Source of the DNA: CAZHVS01 sp964536015
GTDB taxonomy: Bacteria; Bacteroidota; Ignavibacteria; Ignavibacteriales; Ignavibacteriaceae
Assembly (NCBI GenBank): GCA_964536015.1
Contig: CAZHVS010000022.1
Span: 1 to 49,312 of the forward strand
DNA length: 49,312 nucleotides
Direction of reading: 5' to 3'
The notes beneath the pieces were generated by a model. The model saw only the letters and a program-made list of their open reading frames with translations. It was not told the DNA's origin and did not search any database. This document shows positions 43,975 through 49,312 of the stretch, one piece after another. Position 1 is the first letter of the stretch. Every line of letters starts with the position of its first letter. A program made the position numbers and the translations under genes.

Positions 43975-45306
43975 ATGAGTGAAATTAAAAAAATAGTAAA
44001 TGCATGGATTTGCACAATTAAAGACAATAATGTTATACCTGTTTATGGAGATTTAGAAATTGAAGCAGGTAGAATTAGTAACATTGTTCAAAAACAGAAT
44101 ATAAATACGGCGAAAGCAAATAGAGAAGATATGCTTGATGCCGAAGGAAGAGTGATCACTATTCCGTTAATAAATTTTCATGATCATTTTTATTCAAGGC
44201 TTGCAAAAGGCGTTCCGATTAAAGGGTCAATGGAGAATTTTCCATTAATACTTGAAAATCTCTGGTGGAAACTTGATATGATGTTAGATCTTGAGATGGT
44301 TAAAGCATCTGCTCAAATGGCAGCGATAGAATCTATTAAAAATGGTGTTACATATATTTTTGATCATCATGCTTCTCCTGCACATACAACTGGAAGTCTT
44401 TCTGAAATAAAAAATGTTCTGTCTGATTATGAATTAAATGGTGTGCTTTGTTTTGAAACATCAGATCGAAATGGGAAAAAATATTGTCAGGATGCTTTAA
44501 GAGAAAATATTTCTTTCTGTAAAAATGAATCTAATGAAAAATTTAAAGGAATGCTTGGACTGCACGCATCTTTTACTTTAGATGATGATACTTTATTTGA
44601 ATGTAAAAATATTGTTCAAAAAAACAATATTGGTATTCATATTCATCTTTGTGAAGATAAAGCAGACAGAAATATAAGTCTGAAAAAATATAGCAATACT
44701 CCTGTAGAAAGATTAGCTGAAAATAACTTGTTGAATGAAAAAAGTATTCTTGCTCACGGTGTTCATCTGACTGAAGAAGAATATGATATAATTTCTGCAA
44801 ATAAAACCGCCATGGTTTTTAATCTGGATTCCAATTTGAATAACGCTGTTGGTCTTCCGTCATTATCATCTTTTCCCAACAATCTTACTATGTTACCCGG
44901 CACTGATGGGATGCATGCAAATATAGCACGCTCATTAAAACAAATGTTCTTAATTTATCGTCACCAGGGCAATTCTATGAATGATGCATTTTCATGGTTT
45001 ATTAAGAATTATTTTAATCAAATTAATTTTGTAAAAAAATATTTCCCAAAATTTTCTTCTCTGCAAACAAATGACAACGCGGATTTCATTATGTGGGATT
45101 ATATTCCTCCAACTCCTTTTCATCAAAATAATTTTTGGGGACATTTTATTTATGGAATTCTTGAAAGACCGGTTCATTCTGTTTTTCAGAATGGAAAAGT
45201 GTTAATGAAAAATTTTCAGTTGCAGTTTAATGACATTCATTCTGTAAATGAAAATATAACCAGACAAGGAAACAGACTTTATAAGATGATGGATGAAGCT
45301 GATTGA
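43975..45306 (+). CDS. ssnA: SsnA-like aminohydrolase (amidohydrolase superfamily)
   Basis: A 443-residue amidohydrolase most like SsnA, a guanine-deaminase-related protein found in purine-degradation loci. Metal ligands and catalytic residues expected: His69 and His71 (NFHDHFYS), His224 and Glu227 (IHIHLCED), His261 (LAHGVHL) and Asp311 (PGTDGMHAN). RLAKGVP and WWKLD after the first motif fit SsnA proteins. The likely reaction is deamination of an aminopurine or opening of a related ring; the substrate of SsnA itself is not firmly known. ATG 43975, 8 bp after the previous stop. Confidence 0.86.
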   Translation: MSEIKKIVNAWICTIKDNNVIPVYGDLEIEAGRISNIVQKQNINTAKANREDMLDAEGRVITIPLINFHDHFYSRLAKGVPIKGSMENFPLILENLWWKLDMMLDLEMVKASAQMAAIESIKNGVTYIFDHHASPAHTTGSLSEIKNVLSDYELNGVLCFETSDRNGKKYCQDALRENISFCKNESNEKFKGMLGLHASFTLDDDTLFECKNIVQKNNIGIHIHLCEDKADRNISLKKYSNTPVERLAENNLLNEKSILAHGVHLTEEEYDIISANKTAMVFNLDSNLNNAVGLPSLSSFPNNLTMLPGTDGMHANIARSLKQMFLIYRHQGNSMNDAFSWFIKNYFNQINFVKKYFPKFSSLQTNDNADFIMWDYIPPTPFHQNNFWGHFIYGILERPVHSVFQNGKVLMKNFQLQFNDIHSVNENITRQGNRLYKMMDEAD

Positions 45307-45333
45307 ATAACAAACAATATTTATTTAAGTTTG
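45303..45333 (+). promoter_or_regulatory. Candidate promoter for the molybdenum hydroxylase genes
   Basis: TTG 45303-45305, 20-bp spacer, TAAGTTTG 45326-45333. The predicted transcription start falls at or beside the ATG at 45340, so the mRNA would be leaderless or nearly so; indeed no Shine-Dalgarno precedes that ATG. Confidence 0.4.
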
Positions 45334-45339
45334 TATTGA

Positions 45340-47736
45340 ATGAAAAAAGAATTTAACATTATCGGCAACCCCGTAATAAGACAGGACGGAATTGAAAAAG
45401 TAACCGGACAAGCGAAGTTTGGTGATGATTATAATTTCCCAAATCAGCTTTATGGAGTAATGGTTCGTGTACCTGTTGCTCACGCTAAAATTAAAAAAAT
45501 TGATTTTACTTCAATTGAAGATAATCCTGCAGTGGAAGCAGTAATAACTGCGAACGATATTCCGGGAGCTAAAAATATTGGACCTATCAGGCAAGATCAA
45601 CCAATATTTTCTTATGACAAAATAGTAACAACTGGCGACACTGTAGCAATGCTTGTCGGCAAAAATGAATCGAATTTACATTCATTGAAAGATGAAGTTA
45701 AAGTCGAATACGAATCATTATCTGTATTAACGGACATTACAAAAGCTCTTGATAAAGATGCACCTTTAATTCATCCACAATATAAAGACAATTTAATTGT
45801 GCATTATCCTTTAAGAAAAGGTAATATTGAAAAGGGGTTTAGTGAAAGCGATTTTATATTAGAACAGGTTTATACTACTCCAAATATTGAACACGCTTAC
45901 ATTGAGCCAGAAGTTGTAATTGCAATTCCTCTTGAAGGAAATAAAGGTATAAAAATTCTTGGCAGTATTCAGAATCCTCACACAACAAGAAAAGTTGTTG
46001 CTTCTGTTTTAGCGTATCCTTTAGCAAAAGTTCGTGTAGTGCAGGCTGAAATAGGCGGCTCCTTCGGAGGTAAAGATGATACTATGAATATTTTATCTGC
46101 GCGGGCTGCAGTTGCTGCAATTAAGACTGGTAAACCGGTTAAAATAAAATTTAGTCGCGAAGATTCGATTATAGAATCATATAAAAGGCACCCATATAGA
46201 ATGCATTACAAAGTTGGCTTTAATAAAAATGGTAAGCTTAAAGCTATGAAGATTGATATTCTTGCCGATGGCGGTGCATATTCTTCAATGAGTCCTTTTG
46301 TTACCTGGCGAACTGTTGTGCAGGCAACAGGTCCTTATGAAGTAGAAAATGTTGAAACAGATGTTCGTGCGGTTTATACAAATAATCCTTATACTGGTGC
46401 AATGCGGGGCTTTGGTTCTCCTCAACCGATTTTTGCACAGGAATCAATTATGGATGAGATTGCAGAAAATCTTGGCATCTCACCTGTTGAAATCAGAAGG
46501 ATAAACGGATTTAAATCAGGTTCTTTTACTGCAAGCGGTCAAAAATTGAAAGACCATGATATTAATTTAATTTCCGTGCTTGATAAAGCTGTGGAAGAAT
46601 CTTCATTTCTACAAAAGTGGAGTAATTATCTGTGCAAAGACGATAATTCTTTTTTACAAAAAACATTTAAAATTAATGACGATTCATTACTACTTAATGA
46701 AAATGAATTTATTCCGCACAGTGAAGTTATTAAGAAAGGAATTGGTCTTGCAGTTAGTTTCCGCGGGTGTGCTCTTGGTGCCGAAGGAATTGACGCTGCC
46801 GCTGCTTATTTATCGGTACAGAATGATGGCTCGTGTTATTTGCTAAGCGGACTTGCAGAGAACGGGCAAGGACTTAGAACCACGTTCTCAATTATTGCGG
46901 CAGAGGCTCTTGGTATTTCTTACGAAAATGTTTTTTATCTTGAACAGGATACCGGTATCGTTCCCGATAGCGGTCCAACCGTTGCGTCTCGTTCTACTTT
47001 GATGGGTGGAGGGGCAGTTAAGCAGGCTGCTGATATTATTAAACAAAGATTACAAAAAATTCTTTTAGATGAGTGGAATCTACCTGAAGGAATAGAATTT
47101 GTTTTTAAAGATAATTCTGTAACAACTATTAATAATAATTCCAAAATAATTTCTTTTCCTGACCTTTGTGCGTTGGCTGCAAGAAAAGGTGTTAGTCTTG
47201 CAACTATTGGATGGTACAAAGGACCAAATGTTCACTGGGAAGAAGAAACAGGACAGGGAGACGCTTATTTTACTTACGTCTATGGATGCCAGGTCGCAGA
47301 AGTTTCTGTTAATATGGCTACAGGACAGGTATTAATTGATAATATTACCGCAGTCCATGATGCAGGCAAAATTATAAACATTCTTGGAGCAAAAGGACAG
47401 GTTTATGGTGGGGTAACTCAAGGTGCAGGATATGGATTGTGGGAAGAACTTTCCACTGCGGATGGTTTTATACGAGAGCTGAATCTTGACCAATATCTAA
47501 TTCCTACTTGTAAAGATGTTGGTAACATAAAAGCTGTATTCATTGAGGGAGAAGATAAGTACGGTGCGTGGGGAGCCAAATCTCTTGGTGAGCCAACTCT
47601 TGAACTTACTGCCGCCGCAATATCCAACGCAATTAAGAATGCAACCGGTGAAAGATTTTTCAATCTTCCTATAAATATTGAAGAGCTTCTCTTAAGAAAA
47701 AAACTTAGACCGACAGATAAGAGAGGGAGTGCGTGA
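45340..47736 (+). CDS. xdhA: Xanthine dehydrogenase family protein, molybdopterin-binding subunit
   Basis: Catalytic subunit of a molybdenum hydroxylase, 798 residues. Order: N-terminal a/b-hammerhead domain (PVIRQDGIEKVTGQAKF), then the cofactor domain with GGSFGGKDD, the AMRGFGSPQ motif and GLAENGQG; the base-catalytic Glu is Glu751 in GAKSLGEPTLE. It hydroxylates the carbon of a nitrogen heterocycle such as hypoxanthine or xanthine; residues that fix substrate choice were not assigned. SsnA and an allantoinase-like gene next door favour a purine. Overlaps the FAD subunit by 4 bp (GTGATGA). Gene order Mo-FAD-FeS equals xdhABC. Confidence 0.93.
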   Translation: MKKEFNIIGNPVIRQDGIEKVTGQAKFGDDYNFPNQLYGVMVRVPVAHAKIKKIDFTSIEDNPAVEAVITANDIPGAKNIGPIRQDQPIFSYDKIVTTGDTVAMLVGKNESNLHSLKDEVKVEYESLSVLTDITKALDKDAPLIHPQYKDNLIVHYPLRKGNIEKGFSESDFILEQVYTTPNIEHAYIEPEVVIAIPLEGNKGIKILGSIQNPHTTRKVVASVLAYPLAKVRVVQAEIGGSFGGKDDTMNILSARAAVAAIKTGKPVKIKFSREDSIIESYKRHPYRMHYKVGFNKNGKLKAMKIDILADGGAYSSMSPFVTWRTVVQATGPYEVENVETDVRAVYTNNPYTGAMRGFGSPQPIFAQESIMDEIAENLGISPVEIRRINGFKSGSFTASGQKLKDHDINLISVLDKAVEESSFLQKWSNYLCKDDNSFLQKTFKINDDSLLLNENEFIPHSEVIKKGIGLAVSFRGCALGAEGIDAAAAYLSVQNDGSCYLLSGLAENGQGLRTTFSIIAAEALGISYENVFYLEQDTGIVPDSGPTVASRSTLMGGGAVKQAADIIKQRLQKILLDEWNLPEGIEFVFKDNSVTTINNNSKIISFPDLCALAARKGVSLATIGWYKGPNVHWEEETGQGDAYFTYVYGCQVAEVSVNMATGQVLIDNITAVHDAGKIINILGAKGQVYGGVTQGAGYGLWEELSTADGFIRELNLDQYLIPTCKDVGNIKAVFIEGEDKYGAWGAKSLGEPTLELTAAAISNAIKNATGERFFNLPINIEELLLRKKLRPTDKRGSA

Positions 47737-48596
47737 TGAATCAAATAAATTATTTTGCTCCTGAATCCCTGAAGGAAGCGTTTGATATTCTTAATCATTT
47801 TAGCAGTAGTGCAAAAATAATTGCAGGCGGAACAGACATTATACCGGGCTTTCAGCAAAAGTCTTCAAGATTTAAAGATGTTTTTGTTTTAATTGACCTG
47901 AAAAATCTGCACGAGCTTAAAAAAATTTCTATCGAAAATAATTTTCTTCACATTGGTGCTTCGGTTACTTTTACAGAATTACAAAACAATGAACTCATTT
48001 TAAAACATTTCCCTCTGCTTGCTAAAGCTGCATCCACAGTTGGAAGCTTGCAGATACGTAACCGCGCTACTATGGCAGGAAATTTTGTTAACTGTGCCCC
48101 GTGTGCCGATAGCGTGGCTCCTTTACTTGTTTATGATGCTGAAGTAATTGTAAAATCTGCCAAAGCAATAAGACAAATTAATATGGGAGAGTTTTTAATT
48201 AAACCTTATAAAACTCAGCTTAAGGAGAACGAAATTGTTACCGAGGTTTTGTTACCGTTACTTAATGAAGATTATAAAGGTGACTTCTACAAACTTGGCA
48301 GACGTAGTGCAGTTTCTATCAGCAGAATTTCTCTTGCTGTGCTTCTTAGACAAGAAAAAAATATCCTCACAGATTTCCGTATTGCAAGCGGTGCTGTTAC
48401 TCCTATTGGTAAACGTTTTCCTTCTATCGAAAATCTTTTTATAGGAAAAGAAATTTCTCAATCTCTCCTTAAAAATATTTCTGTAGAGTTGGGAAAAGAA
48501 ACTATCAACGCTGCTGGTATTCGATGGTCGGCTCAGTATAAAATTCCTGTTGTTCAGCAGGTTTGCTATCAGTTATTAAACAACTTGTGTTATTAA
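47733..48596 (+). CDS. xdhB: Xanthine dehydrogenase family protein, FAD-binding subunit
   Basis: A 287-residue FAD subunit that passes electrons from the 2Fe-2S centres to NAD+ or another acceptor. FAD-binding motifs: AGGTDIIPGF near residue 30 and the TVGSLQIRNRATMAGNFVN segment near 104-122, followed by CAPCADSVAPLL. The C-terminal CO-dehydrogenase flavoprotein domain begins near 180 (KLGRRSAVSISRI). Starts at ATG-ATG 47733 overlapping the Mo subunit; the FeS gene follows after 4 bp. Confidence 0.94.
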   Translation: MMNQINYFAPESLKEAFDILNHFSSSAKIIAGGTDIIPGFQQKSSRFKDVFVLIDLKNLHELKKISIENNFLHIGASVTFTELQNNELILKHFPLLAKAASTVGSLQIRNRATMAGNFVNCAPCADSVAPLLVYDAEVIVKSAKAIRQINMGEFLIKPYKTQLKENEIVTEVLLPLLNEDYKGDFYKLGRRSAVSISRISLAVLLRQEKNILTDFRIASGAVTPIGKRFPSIENLFIGKEISQSLLKNISVELGKETINAAGIRWSAQYKIPVVQQVCYQLLNNLCY

Positions 48597-48600
48597 AATT

Positions 48601-49074
48601 ATGGTTAAAGAAATAAAATTAAAAATTAACGGCATAGAAAAAATTCTTAAGATAGATGCTTGCAAACGACTTATCGATTTGCTTCGCGATGACCTTAATT
48701 TGACCGGTACTAAAGAAGGCTGCGGCATTGGGGAGTGCGGTGCTTGTACTGTTATTCTAAACGGAAAAGCAGTTAACTCTTGTCTTATACTGGCTGTGCA
48801 GGCAAACAATTCAGAAGTAATTACAGTTGAAGGACTTTCTGAAAACGGCGGCTTAAGCCTTCTGCAAAAAAACTTTCTTAAATACGGAGCTGTTCAGTGC
48901 GGATACTGCACTCCCGGTATGCTTATGTCGGCTTACGCATTGTTATTACAAAATCCTCATCCTTCCGAAGAAGAAATAAAGACTGCTATTGAAGGCAACC
49001 TTTGCCGATGCACTGGTTACAAACAAATTATTCAGGCAGTTGAAGCAACCGCTTCGGCTATAAGCACAGGTTAA
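48601..49074 (+). CDS. xdhC: Xanthine dehydrogenase family protein, 2Fe-2S subunit
   Basis: A 157-residue ferredoxin-like subunit with two 2Fe-2S clusters. All eight ligands are visible: Cys41, Cys46, Cys49 and Cys61 (CGIGECGACT, then NSCL) for the plant-type cluster, and Cys100, Cys103, Cys135 and Cys137 (CGYCTPGM, LCRCTG) for the alpha-helical one. Completes the three-part enzyme; no maturation gene (XdhC-type chaperone) is seen downstream within the window. Confidence 0.96.
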   Translation: MVKEIKLKINGIEKILKIDACKRLIDLLRDDLNLTGTKEGCGIGECGACTVILNGKAVNSCLILAVQANNSEVITVEGLSENGGLSLLQKNFLKYGAVQCGYCTPGMLMSAYALLLQNPHPSEEEIKTAIEGNLCRCTGYKQIIQAVEATASAISTG

Positions 49075-49102
49075 TTTATTCTATCTACAGAAAAAATATT
49101 TC

Positions 49103-49134
49103 TTGACTTTTTTATTTAAACTTTAATAAATTTG
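49103..49134 (+). promoter_or_regulatory. Candidate Bacteroidetes-type promoter at the right edge
   Basis: TTG 49103-49105, 21-bp spacer, TAAATTTG 49127-49134. Predicted transcription start at about 49140, just where the first inverted repeat begins. It follows the FeS subunit by about 30 bp and would drive something beyond the window. Confidence 0.45.
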
Positions 49135-49138
49135 CGAT

Positions 49139-49178
49139 GAAGAAACATTATGTCGCTTCCTCCAAGATGAGTTTCTTC
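49139..49178 (+). other. Inverted repeat in a possible leader RNA (hairpin 1)
   Basis: Perfect 8-bp arms GAAGAAAC (49139-49146) and GTTTCTTC (49171-49178) around a 24-nt loop, starting at the predicted transcription start. No known riboswitch class was recognised. Confidence 0.4.
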
Positions 49179-49223
49179 TTTAATAAGGGCGTTTATCTCC
49201 CTGTTATTAATTGATTATTACAC

Positions 49224-49273
49224 GCTGGTTCATTAATTTTCGTATGGCATATTTGGTTTTATGGTGAACCAGC
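49224..49273 (+). other. Inverted repeat in a possible leader RNA (hairpin 2)
   Basis: Perfect 9-bp arms GCTGGTTCA (49224-49232) and TGAACCAGC (49265-49273), extendable inward with G-U pairs, with a 32-nt loop. No T-run follows, so it is not a simple terminator. Confidence 0.4.
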
Positions 49274-49312
49274 TTAATTTGAAAACAGTGTTCTTATAAT
49301 CTTTTATAAATT

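Noticed and set aside
47418..47858. Long antisense ORF of 146 codons across xdhA and xdhB
   Set aside because: Shadow frame opposite two clear, conserved coding regions.
49137..49214. Small ORF of 25 codons starting MKKHYVASS
   Set aside because: Its ATG lies at or before the predicted transcription start and inside an inverted-repeat arm, with no ribosome site.

Overview
The window is an AT-rich (roughly 30% GC by eye), gene-dense stretch of a bacterial chromosome. Four features point to the Bacteroidota/Chlorobiota/Ignavibacteriota side of the tree: a gingipain-fold (C25) protein with a C-terminal domain of the type IX secretion sorting type, promoter candidates matching the Bacteroidetes TTG/TAnnTTTG pattern, a mix of strong and absent Shine-Dalgarno sites, and the overall gene content. 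I favour Ignavibacteria, but this is inference; there is no rRNA or other phylogenetic marker here. No tRNA, rRNA, transposase or CRISPR array was seen.

Layout. (1) 1-201: 21-bp tandem repeat running off the left edge. (2) 261-4986, minus strand: one tight operon, psd-pssA-purS-purQ-tatA-tatA-gatA-GNAT, covering phosphatidylethanolamine synthesis, two purine-synthesis subunits, Tat export and tRNA-dependent amidation. (3) 5190-8783, plus: ybaB-recR, a methyltransferase, two related small lipoproteins (the second seems to start at ATT) and ftsX. (4) 8846-26059, plus: a Wzx/Wzy-type exopolysaccharide or capsule locus with two export-protein/chain-length pairs (one fused to a BY-kinase), UDP-xylose synthase, MurJ-like flippase, polymerase-like protein, four glycosyltransferases, a decayed asparagine-synthetase-like pseudogene (23208-23705), an initiating phosphoglycosyltransferase and a Wzi-like outer-membrane protein. 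(5) 26139-31901: a giant PorU-like C25 protein. (6) 32003-37068: glmS, a cyclic-2,3-diphosphoglycerate-synthetase-like GTPase, carbamate kinase and ornithine carbamoyltransferase, ending at a hairpin terminator. (7) 37106-39452: a GT-C / GT2 / GtrA three-component glycosylation set. (8) 39464-49074: a membrane protein plus THEP1-like NTPase, then a PLP enzyme, an allantoinase/dihydropyrimidinase-type hydrolase, an SsnA-like aminohydrolase and the three subunits of a molybdenum hydroxylase of the xanthine dehydrogenase family. (9) 49075-49312: a promoter candidate and two inverted repeats, perhaps the leader of a gene beyond the window.

How the genes may work together. Regions 4 and 5 describe synthesis and export of a surface polysaccharide, with a putative T9SS sortase-type protein next to it; in Porphyromonas, PorU joins cargo to a Wzy-made lipopolysaccharide, so the adjacency is suggestive. 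Regions 6 and 8 look like parts of a nitrogen-heterocycle (purine-like) catabolic route: deamination and hydroxylation of the ring, hydrolytic opening, and recovery of a carbamoyl group as carbamoyl phosphate, then ATP through carbamate kinase. The particular set (classical OTC rather than YgeW, and a TrpB-like PLP enzyme rather than a typical diaminopropionate lyase) differs from the E. coli yge/xdh locus and is the most interesting part of the window.
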